Position numbers and translations under genes: made by a program | The notes under the pieces: generated by a model | What the model saw: the letters and a program-made list of their open reading frames with translations, nothing else | Told to the model about the DNA's origin: nothing | Databases searched by the model: none | DNA from: Rallus limicola | Lineage: Eukaryota > Chordata > Aves > Gruiformes > Rallidae | NCBI GenBank assembly: GCA_022605955.1 | Contig: JAKCOZ010000081.1 | Coordinates: 248,001-312,000 of the forward strand | DNA: 64,000 nucleotides | Direction: 5' to 3' | Shown here: positions 1 to 10,360 of the stretch, in pieces | How the letters are laid out: the number at the start of each line of letters is the position of its first letter | Numbering within the stretch: position 1 is the stretch's first letter

Positions 1-5
1 ATGAT

Positions 6-2678
6 TTACTCAGTAACTGAGTTGCCCCGCACAGAAGTCCCATCCTCTGTGTCACTGACAGGATCTCCAGCGCTGCTGTCTTCATCACTGTCCGAGGACA
101 CAGAAGGCAGTCCTGATGAGGTGTCACATTCAGATGGGGACTGTGACCTAGGCTGAGAGAGTAAATGAAAAGGACCACCAGTTAATTACAGATGCCCTTA
201 ATGTGGCCCTAAATTGCATTTCCCTGGCCCTTCATTGTTTCCAAGCTTGGCTGTGGATACAATCAATGGCAGCTGCAATTATACGGGAAGGTGAGGAAGA
301 CACCTGACCTACCGACATTTGGAAAGTAATGTGGGCTAAACACTGATCCACATCACCGCTGTCTCCGTGGCTGTCCGAGGACACAGAAGGCAGTCCTGAT
401 GGGGTGTCACATCCAGCTGGGGACGGTGACCTAGGTGGAGAGAGTTTAGCTTCTCCACTCCTTCCACATGGCTCCAAATTGTCCTCGTGCTCTGAAAGAA
501 AAGACCCAGACTGTGAGACAGGAAACAGAACTCACACCACAGCCATCCTGGCTGTTCAGGCAGACTGGCTTCAGTCGTCTCTCTTCGCCTTCGCAAAGCA
601 GAGGCTTCAGTGTTAAAAACAAAGCCATTTAACACACTGTGCTGTGGGGACTACGAGTAAGAGCCCCCCTCCTTCTGCTGCCCAGGCACGGGCACCACCA
701 CATTGCTCATATGTCAGGTGTCCGAGAAGAGGATGCTCCAGGCAAAGCTGGAGGCCCAAAAGCCCAAACCTGCCCCAGGATCACCCTGCTTGACTATTTG
801 GCATACTGTACCATTTTGGCTGGAGTCTTCCTCACGATCTTCATGCTCTCCACCAGAGAGGCTTTTCCCCTCTTCTTCATCAACAGTTTGTTCTTTGATG
901 ATGACCTCTTCCTCAAATACTACTTCTTTATAGATGACATCTTTCTTGGCAATTTCTTCAACCATTTCTTTGTCTAAGCTTTCTTCCTGAACGGTTTCTT
1001 TGACAACTTCTTTGTCGATAATTTCTTTGACTTTTGTATCAACAGTTTCTTCTCTGTCGTCAATTTTGTCCTCGCCTTCTCCATCATTACCTTCCTTCTC
1101 TTCTCCGTTGTCACCTTCTTCATCGCTGTCATCTTTGCCATCACCTTTTTCTTCTCTGTACTCCTGGCCTGTCTCCATGTTTTCCTCAGGAGCTCCTGTA
1201 CTCTCTCCATTCCCTCCTGAGTCCACATGCTTCTCCTTGCGGTCCTCTTTCCTCACTGTGCGAGGGGATGGCTTTTTGTCCAAATCCATAGAAATAATGC
1301 ACCTATAAAAGCCCGAGGAGGACGGGAAAGTGTCACGTTGTGTTGTCTCTGCACGATGGTAGGACAGCCAGCACACAGAGCTAGTCAGCATTTGTCTCCA
1401 TACCTGTAGCAAGGAGATGCTCCTTCCACCTTAAGGAACGCGAAGGATCCACTTCTGCCTCCCACCCTGCAGGGCTTCCTATGCCTGTACTCGCAGCACG
1501 TGCTCAACCGATCCACATAAATCCCGCTGAGGAAGAAGGTCAGGCTGAATGGGAAACCACGGTGCCTCTTGGAGATGAACTGAAAGCTTTCTGAAATGGC
1601 AGAGGAAAGGGTTCACAGAAACGGGTTATGCTTTGCTGTCAGCCTCTTGCCATCATCACATCCCATGCCCACCAAAGCAGCCAGCCCTCTGAGGTCAGGT
1701 ACTTTGGCTCTCGGCTCTATTAATCGGATGGAAAAAGTCCAGCTCCTCCTCACACCACAGCATTGGCACCTTCCAACCCTGCACTACCAAGCTGGACACG
1801 CCTGTGACAAGCCACTCCATCCTCAGTTGGCTGCTCACACTGCAGCGGAACAGAACCCGAAGCCTCATGGCCCAGCAAGGTGCCTTCTGCCACCTCCCCT
1901 CCCAGAGTGTGCATTGCGCAGGAAGCTTGGGATCCCTGGAGTGTGCCTGCGTTGATGGGGCCATGCAGCAGCCAGCCAGAGCTCCCCCAGTGTAGTGCAG
2001 GTGTTCCTCAGTGGGTGCCTCCTCACAGAGTGCACCCAGGCTCCCAATGGGGACAGTGGCCATGCCAGGGGCTCTGGGCCCACGCTCGGACTCATGACCA
2101 CATTTTAGCCAGTTGCCTGGACCAGCAGTAACAATTTGAGGCCTGACCCTTACCTCCTTCCAACAGGTTGCCTTTGTAGACACAAAGGTTCTGTCCTCCA
2201 CAGTGCTGCTGGTAGACTGTGATTTCATCTCTGTCATGAGCAGCACTGCGAGATAAACGGACACGCTTCCCTAGGAAGACCATGGTGACACGTGCGGTGC
2301 TGCAGAGCAGGGACTGGGGAGACACTCTGGCATCCTGAGGCAGGAGAGACACAAAAAGCACATTCATTCACCTGTCTTTCAGAAATACCATGAACCTGCA
2401 CTCACACTACGTACAGGCACCTTTCAGCATCAGGCCCTTACCCTTCTCGGAGGTTCCTCGGAGCCCTTTGGTATGGTGAGGGAGCGAAATCGTCTCCTTC
2501 GGTACACGCCATTTCTCGCTGCCCCAGCACAGCAGCGGCACTGTGAGTTGCCCCCCACAGAAGTCCCATCCTCTGTGTCACTGACAGCATCTCCAGCGCT
2601 GCTGTCTTCATCACTGTCCGAGCACACAGAAGGCAGTCCTGATGAGGTGTCACATTCAGATGGGGACTGTGACCTAGG
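6..2678 (-). CDS. ERICH3: ERICH3-like 3' block, copy 1 (six exons, stop codon)
   Basis: Exons in transcript order are E/A 2442-2678, B1 2154-2334, B2 1404-1590, C 770-1302, D 313-491 and E 6-152. All introns are GT-AG and the phases match at every join, giving 487 open codons and a TAA at 6-8. B1 and B2 together encode a DUF4590-type domain with YQQHCGG, LCVYKG, FQFISKRHRGFPFSLTFF, CCEYRHRK and SPCYRCII motifs. C is Glu/Asp/Lys-rich. D and E are Ser/Asp-rich. This order matches vertebrate ERICH3, a glutamate-rich protein reported at primary cilia. The first exon is a fusion of E and A, so no true start codon or promoter is visible; an N-terminal part must come from upstream exons or be missing. 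The last residues (VTE then stop) lie just past the point where this E copy diverges from the others, so the stop may come from a rearrangement. It could be a live tail or a recent pseudogene. Confidence 0.8.
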
Positions 2679-2838
2679 CTGAGAGAGTAAATGAAAAGGA
2701 CCACCAGTTAATTACAGATGCCCTTAATGTGGCCCTAAATTGCATTTCCCTGGCCCTTCATTGTTTCCAAGCTTGGCTGTGGATACAATCAATGGCAGCT
2801 GCAATTATACGGGAAGGTGAGGAAGACACCTGACCTAC

Positions 2839-4134
2839 CGACATTTGCAAAGTAATGTGGGCTAAACACTGATCCACATCACCGCTGTCTCCGTGGCTGT
2901 CCGAGGACACAGAAGGCAGTCCTGATGGGGTGTCACATGCAGATGGGGACGGTGACCTAGGTGGAGAGAGTTTAGCTTCTCCACTCCTTCCACATGGCTC
3001 CAAATTGTCCTCGTGCTCTGAAAGAAAAGACCCAGACTGTGAGACAGGAAACAGAACTCACACCACAGCCATCCTGGCTGTTCAGGCAGACTGGCTTCAG
3101 TCGTCTCTCTTCGCCTTCGCAAAGCAGAGGCTTCAGTGTTAAAAACAAAGCCATTTAACACACTGTGCTGTGGGGACTACGAGTAAGAGCCCCCCTCCTT
3201 CTGCTGCCCAGGCACGGGCACCACCACATTGCTCATATGTCAGGTGTCCGAGAAGAGGATGCTCCAGGCAAAGCTGGAGGCCCACGAGCCCAAACCTGCC
3301 CCAGGATCACCCTGCTTGACTATTTGGCATACTGTACCATTTTGGCTGGAGTCTTCCTCACGATCTTCATGCTCTCCACCAGAGAGGCTTTTCCCCTCTT
3401 CTTCATCAACAGTTTGTTCTTTGATGATGACCTCTTCCTCAAATACTACTTCTTTATAGATGACATCTTTCTTGGCAATTTCTTCAACCATTTCTTTGTC
3501 TAAGCTTTCTTCCTGAACGATTTCTTTGACAACTTCTTTGTCGATAATTTCTTTGACTTTTGTATCAACAGTTTCTTCTCTGTCGTCAATTTTGTCCTCG
3601 CCTTCTCCATCATTAACTTCCTTCTCTTCTCCGTTGTCACCTTCTTCATCGCTCAACAGTGCTGCTGGTAGACTGCGATTTCATCTCTGTCATGAGCAGC
3701 ACTGCGAGATAAACGGACACGCTTCCCTAGGAAGACCATGGTGACACGTGCGGTGCTGCAGAGCAGGGACTGGGGAGACACTCTGGCATCCTGAGGCAGG
3801 AGAGACACAAAAAGCACATTCATTCACCTGTCTTTCAGAAATACCATGAACCTGCACTCACACTACGTACAGGCACCTTTCAGCATCAGGCCCTTACCCT
3901 TCTCGGAGGTTCCTCGGAGCCCTTTGGTACGGTGAGGGAGCGAAATCGTCTCCTTCGGTACACGCCATTTCTCGCTGCCCCAGCACAGCAGCGGCACTGT
4001 GAGTTGCCCCCCACAGAAGTCCCATCCTCTGTGTCACTGACAGCATCTCCAGCGCTGCTGTCTTCATCACTGTCCGAGGACACAGAAGGCAGTCCTGATG
4101 AGGTGTCACATTCAGATGGGGACCGTGACCTAGG
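2839..4134 (-). pseudogene. ERICH3-like short module with stop at the fusion
   Basis: Exons are E/A 3898-4134 (79 codons, phase 0-0), fused B1-C 3296-3790 (495 nt) and D 2839-3017. The B1 reading frame runs into a TGA at 3653-3655, exactly at the B1-C junction, because the junction reads TGTTG on the coding strand instead of TGTGG. The acidic frame of C is open from the junction down to the C donor but is not in frame with B1. The splice sites are intact. This copy carries the likely intermediate between the common out-of-frame junction and the frame-restored one seen at 51.1, 55.9 and 60.7 kb. Confidence 0.75.
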
Positions 4135-4294
4135 CTGAGAGAGTAAATGAAAAGGACCACCAGTTAATTACAGATGCCCTTAATGTGGCCCTAAATTGCA
4201 TTTCCCTGGCCCTTCATTGTTTCCAAGCTTGGCTGTGGATACAATCAATGGCAGCTGCAATTATACGGGAAGGTGAGGAAGACACCTGACCTAC

Positions 4295-5590
4295 CGACAT
4301 TTGCAAAGTAATGTGGGCTAAACACTGATCCACATCACCGCTGTCTCCGTGGCTGTCCGAGGACACAGAAGGCAGTCCTGATGGGGTGTCACATTCAGAT
4401 GGGGACGGTGACCTAGGTGGAGAGAGTTTAGCTTCTCCACTCCTTCCACATGGCTCCAAATTGTCCTCGTGCTCTGAAAGAAAAGACCCAGACTGTGAGA
4501 CAGGAAACAGAACTCACACCACAACCATCCTGGCTGTTCAGGCAGACTGGCTTCAGTCGTCTCTCTTCGCCTTCGCAAAGCAGAGGCTTCAGTGTTAAAA
4601 ACAAAGCCATTTAACACACTGTGCTGTGGGGACTACGAGTAAGAGCCCCCCTCCTTCTGCTGCCCAGGCACGGGCACCACCACATTGCTCATATGTCAGG
4701 TGTCCGAGAAGAGGATGCTCCAGGCAAAGCTGGAGGCCCACGAGCCCAAACCTGCCCCAGGATCACCCTGCTTGACTATTTGGCATACTGTACCATTTTG
4801 GCTGGAGTCTTCCTCACGATCTTCATGCTCTCCACCAGAGAGGCTTTGCCCCTCTTCTTCATCAACAGTTTGTTCTTTGATGATGACCTCTTCCTCAAAT
4901 ACTACTTCTTTATAGATGACATCTTTCTTGGCAATTTCTTCAACCATTTCTTTGTCTAAGCTTTCTTCCTGAACGATTTCTTTGACAACTTCTTTGTCGA
5001 TAATTTCTTTGACTTTTGTATCAACAGTTTCTTCTCTGTCGTCAATTTTGTCCTCGCCTTCTCCATCATTAACTTCCTTCTCTTCTCCGTTGTCACCTTC
5101 TTCATCGCTCCACAGTGCTGCTGGTAGACTGTGATTTCATCTCTGTCATGAGCAGCACTGCGAGATAAACGGACACGCTTCCCAAGGAAGACCATGGTGA
5201 CACGTGCGGTGCTGCAGAGCAGGGACTGGGGAGACACTCTGGCATCCTGAGGCAGGAGAGACACAAAAAGCACATTCATTCACCTGTCTTTCAGAAATAC
5301 CATGAACCTGCACTCACACTACGTACAGGCACCTTTCAGCATCAGGCCCTTACCCTTCTCGGAGGTTCCTCGGAGCCCTTTGGTACGGTGAGGGAGCGAA
5401 ATCGTCTCCTTCGGTACACGCCATTTCTCGCTGCCCCAGCACAGCAGCGGCACTGTGAGTTGCCCCCCACAGAAGTCCCATCCTCTGTGTCACTGACAGC
5501 ATCTCCAGCGCTGCTGTCTTCATCACTGTCCGAGGACACAGAAGGCAGTCCTGATGAGGTGTCACATTCAGATGGGGACTGTGACCTAGG
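4295..5590 (-). pseudogene. ERICH3-like short module, out-of-frame fusion
   Basis: Exons are E/A 5354-5590, B1-C 4752-5246 and D 4295-4473. The fusion junction keeps the B1 frame open, but C is then read two bases out of register. The protein would change from the half DUF4590 domain to a Lys-rich tail starting AMKKVTTEKRRKLMMEK and stop at 4956. Splice signals are intact, so the exon could still be used as a terminal coding exon. Loss of the acidic region argues for a broken copy. Confidence 0.72.
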
Positions 5591-5750
5591 CTGAGAGAGT
5601 AAATGAAAAGGACCACCAGTTAATTACAGATGCCCTTAATGTGGCCCTAAATTGCATTTCCCTGGCCCTTCATTGTTTCCAAGCTTGGCTGTGGATACAA
5701 TCAATGGCAGCTGCAATTATACAGGAAGGTGAGGAAGACACCTGACCTAC

Positions 5751-7224
5751 CGACATTTGCAAAGTAATGTGGGCTAAACACTGATCCACATCACCGCTGT
5801 CTCCGTGGCTGTCCGAGGACACAGAAGGCAGTCCTGATGGGGTGTCACATGCAGATGGGGACGGTGACCTAGGTGGAGAGAGTTTAGCTTCTCCACTCCT
5901 TCCACATGGCTCCAAATTGTCCTCGTGCTCTGAAAGAAAAGACCCAGACTGTGAGACAGGAAACAGAACTCACACCACAACCATCCTGGCTGTTCAGGCA
6001 GACTAGCTTCAGTCGTCTCTCTTCGCCTTTGCAAAGCAGAGGCTTCAGTGTTAAAAACAAAGCCATTTAACACACTGTGCTGTGGGGACTACGAGTAAGA
6101 GCCCCCCTCCTTCTGCTGCCCAGGCACGGGCACCACCACATTGCTCATATGTCAGGTGTCCGAGAAGAGGATGCTCCAGGCAAAGCTGGAGGCCCACGAG
6201 CCCAAACCTGCCCCAGGATCACCCTGCTTGACTATTTGGCATACTGTACCATTTTGGCTGGAGTCTTCCTCACGATCTTCATGCTCTCCACCAGAGAGGC
6301 TTTGCCCCTCTTCTTCATCAACAGTTTGTTCTTTGATGATGACCTCTTCCTCAAATACTACTTCTTTATAGATGACATCTTTCTTGGCAATTTCTTCAAC
6401 CATTTCTTTGTCTAAGCTTTCTTCCTGAACGATTTCTTTGACAACTTCTTTGTCGATAATTTCTTTGACTTTTGTATCAACAGTTTCTTCTCTGTCGTCA
6501 ATTTTGTCCTCGCCTTCTCCATCATTAACTTCCTTCTCTTCTCCGTTGTCACCTTCTTCATCGCTCCACAGTGCTGCTGGTAGACTGTGATTTCATCTCT
6601 GTCATGAGCAGCACTGCGAGTGGCCATGCCAGGGGCTCTGGGCCCACGCTCGGACTCATGCCCACATTTTAGCCAGTTGCCTGGACCAGCAGGAACAATT
6701 TGAGGCCTGACCCTTACCTCCTTCCAACAGGTTGCCTTTGTAGACACAAAGGTTCTGTCCTCCACAGTGCTGCTGGTAGACTGCGATTTCATCTCTGTCA
6801 TGAGCAGCACTGCGAGATAAACGGACACGCTTCCCTTGGAAGACCATGGTGACACGTGCGGTGCTGCAGAGCAGGGACTGGGGAGGCACTCTGGCATCCT
6901 GAGGCAGGAGAGACACAAAAAGCACATTCATTCACCTGTCTTTCAGAAATACCATGAACCTGCACTCACACTACGTACAGGCACCTTTCAGCATCAGGCC
7001 CTTACCCTTCTTGGAGGTTCCTCGGAGCCCTTTGGTACGGTGAGGGAGCGAAATCGTCTCCTTCGGTACACGCCATTTCTCGCTGCCCCAGCGTGTTCAT
7101 CTCTCTTTTCCAGGGGTGGATGTGGCACTGGTGTTCTGGGTTTCTTCATGGTGGGACGGTGACAGTAGGATACATCAGCCACAGCTCCCATGGAGATTCT
7201 ACAGCATAAGCCTTTGCGTTCCTC
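5751..7224 (-). pseudogene. ERICH3-like 5'-most module of unit 1 with duplicated B1
   Basis: Exons are A 7006-7224 (73 codons, phase 0-0), a complete B1 6718-6898, a second partial B1 fused to C (6208 to about 6620) and D 5751-5929. A is the unfused form, with an acceptor TTTCTGCAG and an N-terminal EERKGLCC stretch. The full B1 is followed by 98 bp of its own intron, joined near 6620 to a partial B1 that lacks an acceptor. Splicing B1 directly to D would keep the frame (phase 1 to phase 1) and skip the damaged C. No ERICH3 N-terminal exons are recognised upstream, so the 5' end of this gene copy is unknown. Confidence 0.7.
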
Positions 7225-7492
7225 CTGCAGAAATGGTTTAACCAGGTCAAACAAGCTCTGCAAAAATAGCCCCTGAGCATAGGAAATGCACCAGGGTCTG
7301 CCTGTGCTTTACACTGAGAAACACTGTGGAATAATTACTGGAGGTGACTTAAAAATTAAAATTTATGTTCACACTGTAAGCAAGGGTTCAGCATTCAGAA
7401 ATCTCCTGGGGTGCCAGAATGTTTCTCCAGACGTTCTCTAGGCAATCTCGGAGGCTGGCAACATCCGGGGAGCTTGATGCACCGACCCTGAG
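7225..7492 (-). other. Intron sequence upstream of exon A
   Basis: This stretch is shared by every unfused A exon (22847-23114, 32453-32720 and all the 4.78-kb units). It ends at a sharp divergence after CGACCCTGAGAG, where the spacer class and the 4.78-kb class part company. It is probably original ERICH3 intron next to a rearrangement breakpoint. No coding signal is seen. Confidence 0.6.
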
Positions 7493-7599
7493 AGAGTGCC
7501 GGTGTCCTGATCTCATGAGACCCAGATCATCACAGTGTTTTGGGGCTGGGAATTCGGGATAAGAGCCTGCTGGGAAACACTGGGGATGGGGGGGAGGGG

Positions 7600-9100
7600 A
7601 TTGGTGAACGGGGTTGGTGACTGCTGGGGAACTAAATAACTCTTGGAAGGATTAGAAGCCAGGGGCAACCCTCAAAGGGGAATAATTGAACAGCGGGGAA
7701 AATGGCCACTGAATGGAACTCTAAAGTATAATGCTAACTTACAATTAATGCTGGGTTTAAGAAGGGAAGGGAAACAGGATGAGGCCTCACATGCAGGGAT
7801 GTTCTTTGCCCTTAAAAGACATCTGGAATGGCAAAGGGATTGTGGGCCAGTTCCCCCTCAGGATCCTCTGGTTCTAGCCTTAGAACAGGAAGAGAGAAGA
7901 TACAACCTGGGGAAGCTGACACGATGCTGTTCAGCTCGCGGTGTAGGGCAGCGATGCACAAAGACCAAAGGCAGCAGACAGCGGACTTGGAGAGACCCGA
8001 GAATTTCATGCCCTCCTCCCTGCTCTAACCATACATAAAGATCAAATGGGAATGCAGAGGAAGAGGAGCAAGAAGGGGCTAAGGGATTTACCCCTATTAC
8101 ATCTAGGACCTGTAGCAAGATGGGCCCCATAATCCAGGCAGCCCTGGGGCAAGCAGGGGGCTCCAAGGGACCAACTCGGGTTAAAGTCCCTTTTCCTGTG
8201 AGTGATTTGGATGCATGGGAACAAGTGGGAACAGGGTATCGGGACGAGCCTTCAGGGGCTGCCAAGCGCTTCGACCTCGTTGTTAAGACCCAGGACCCTG
8301 AGTGGCAGGACAGAGATGCAATGACAGAGATGGAAAAGCAGTTGGGTTTGAAAACAGCCAAAACGCAGGTGCAAGCTCCAATTCCAGCGGGGACGCTGGG
8401 GGAACCGGCGGAACAATATATTCCCCAGACAGGTCCAGGATGGGACCCGAATGATAGTGGTGATTATCAACGGCTGGAGCAGTATCAGGCATGGGTGAAA
8501 TCTGGTTTGGAAAACGCAACCCCCAAAGCAGTAAATCGGTCGGCTCCATGTGCTGTGAAACAAAATTACTCTGAGACTCCTACGGACGGAGCTCTCGGAA
8601 AGACTGAGGCTGGCAATGTGCAGACACACCACCCTGGAGCCCTCAGCAAAGGCCGGCAACAGTTGGTCTCACTGGTTTTGGGACAGTCGTCTGATGGTAT
8701 CCACAAGAAGCTACAGAAGTTCAGGAAGCCAGAGACAGGACAGAGAAAAGGCAATTGAAGAAGCATGGAGAGTGTTCAGGAACAGGGAAAGCAGTGAGAA
8801 AAAATCAGAAAGGAGAAGAACCATCGCTCCTGTTGCAGCTTTGGAGCAATGCAGGTTACAAGAAGGGGGCTGTGGGGACTGGATAGAGCCCAATGTGCCT
8901 GGGCTAAGAAAAAGGGGCACTGGGAAAGCCAATGTCCAGAAAAGTGCAAAGAAAAGGGGGCAGAGGAAGGAAGAAAGCTGGACAAAAGGACCCTCCTCAA
9001 AAACACCCCACGGGACACAAGGGCAAAAGAACAGGAGCTACGGACTCAGCCGGCAGTTTCACATCGAGCTTCACTGTCTCTGGGCTCAGCAGTGGGGTTT
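7600..9100 (+). mobile_element. Gammaretrovirus-like gag remnant (spacer copy 1)
   Basis: A matrix-like segment is open at 7643-8038, and a capsid-like segment in the same frame follows a stop at 8120-8758. The frame then shifts near 8750 for the capsid C-terminus (EEAWRVFRNRE) and shifts back for a zinc-knuckle-like region at 8894-8935. That knuckle has the C...GHW...C layout but carries Ala where the second Cys should be. No intact polyprotein, pol or env is seen. This is an old, broken endogenous copy lying antisense to the ERICH3-like exons and amplified with the array. Assignment to a class I lineage is inferred from layout and motifs. Confidence 0.7.
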
Positions 9101-9278
9101 TTAAGGACTTGGGATTGTGCCCAGGAGCCGTTAAGAGTTGCTCTTTGTGCATCTCACTGCACCAAAACCCATGTGCAGTGTGTGGAGCAGCAGGGCAGTG
9201 TGAAATGGGTATGTTCAGGTACCAACAGGGCTCAGCCATCCATTGGCAAGGTGCCAAACGGCCAGCCATAGCTCTGTG

Positions 9279-10360
9279 GTGGTTTAGCCCTGTCTGGAGG
9301 CCAGGCACCCACCAAAGTCCATCACTCCCCTTTGTAGTTAGACTGGGGAGAAAATATATACTGAGAGCATTAGGAGTCAGTGTAAGGACAGGGAAAGATC
9401 ATCCTGTCATCCACGACAGGGACAAAACAGACTCAAGCACCTTCCCCCCCACCCCTCCATTCTAAGCAGACTTCCCTTTAGTCGTGTTTTTGCTCCCTTC
9501 TTCCCTCCCATCCTGGCACAGGGGGGCAGGGACTGGGGAAATGGGGGGTTTGGTCAGTTTCTCCTGAGTTGTCCTTCTTAGCCAGGGCGGGGAGGGGGCC
9601 ATTCCTCACCCCCTGCCCCTGATGCACCCTGGGGTCCCACCCACAGCAGACAGTCCTCATAAACTTCTCCAAATGTGAGCCATTTCCCATGGGGCTTCAG
9701 CTCTTCCCCAGCTGCCCCAGCCTGGGTCCCAGCTCTGAGGCAGTCATCAATCCAGTGTCTCTCAGTCCCTCAGGCCCAGCCTGCTCCTCCATGACCTGCT
9801 CCGGCAGGGGTGTCTCTTGCTCACCCCTGTGTCTCTGTCTCTCTCCATGGGTTCAAGTGCTGGCAGGGGCTGGCTCCAATGTGGGTCACAGCATCTCCCG
9901 TGTGTCTCCCCCTGCTCCATCCAGCGTGGGGCCTCTCCACGGGCTGCAGGTGGGGTCTGGGCCTTGTCCCTGTGCTGTGGGGGGACCCTTGCTCCCCGTG
10001 GGTTTCTCCAGGGGCTCAGGGGCATTTTTCTCTCTGGTACCTGGAGCGCCTCCGCCCCTTCCTCCCCGGCCTTAGTGTCTGCACAGCTCGTTAAATCTTC
10101 TCTCTCCCTTCTCTGGGGCAAAATGAAGCTGCTGGTGGGTTCTTTTCTTCTGGACGTGATTCCCAGAGGTGCTGTGACCATTGCTGATGGGCTCGGCCTT
10201 GGTCAGCAGCAACTCTGGCCTTGAATTGGCCGATGTTTAGTCTTCGGGGCCTGCAGAGAGCTTCTGGCTGCTCCTGACGGCAGCCATTTTCTGCAGCCCC
10301 TGGTCTCCCCCAGCACCCAGCTACGCAGAACTGCGACACTGCCTAAGAAAAACCCAAAAC
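9279..10360. repeat. Dispersed-repeat-like segment, possible LTR start
   Basis: The stretch opens with TGTGGTGGTTTAGCCC, which resembles the start of a common avian long terminal repeat. It continues with C/G-rich sequence containing GGGCTGCAGG and GATGGGCTCGGCCTTGG, resembling a widespread avian dispersed repeat. Several frames are open here only because the composition is biased. The family and the exact edges are not established. Confidence 0.35.

Larger units (their letters stand above)
2679..5590. repeat. 1456-bp tandem array, two units
   Basis: Two head-to-tail copies of a 1456-bp unit, each carrying E/A, fused B1-C and D exons on the minus strand. The unit equals the 2526-bp full unit minus 1070 bp. 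The copies differ at single sites, including the fusion junction: AACAG at 3655-3659 in one, CACAG at the matching place in the other. Confidence 0.92.

Noticed and set aside
639..977. Recurrent 112-codon plus-strand frame rich in Phe/Leu/Ile, resembling a membrane protein
   Set aside because: It is the exact antisense of the acidic exon C. Glu/Lys/Asp codons read backwards give Phe, Leu and Ser, and it recurs only because the module is repeated.
1000..1308. Ser-rich 102-codon plus-strand frame
   Set aside because: Antisense of the Glu-rich exon; no start context or homology.
714..1412. Single 232-codon minus-strand gene starting at 1412
   Set aside because: The first 37 or so codons run through the B2-C intron. 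The splice sites at 1404 and 1302 give a better, family-consistent reading (SPCYRCII).
1695..2264. 189-codon minus-strand frame
   Set aside because: It crosses the B1 exon in the wrong frame and reads into the intron. The DUF4590 frame is the supported one.
9689..10224. Overlapping long frames of 82 to 139 codons in a C/G-rich segment
   Set aside because: Open on both strands through base composition, with low-complexity translation; better explained as dispersed repeat.
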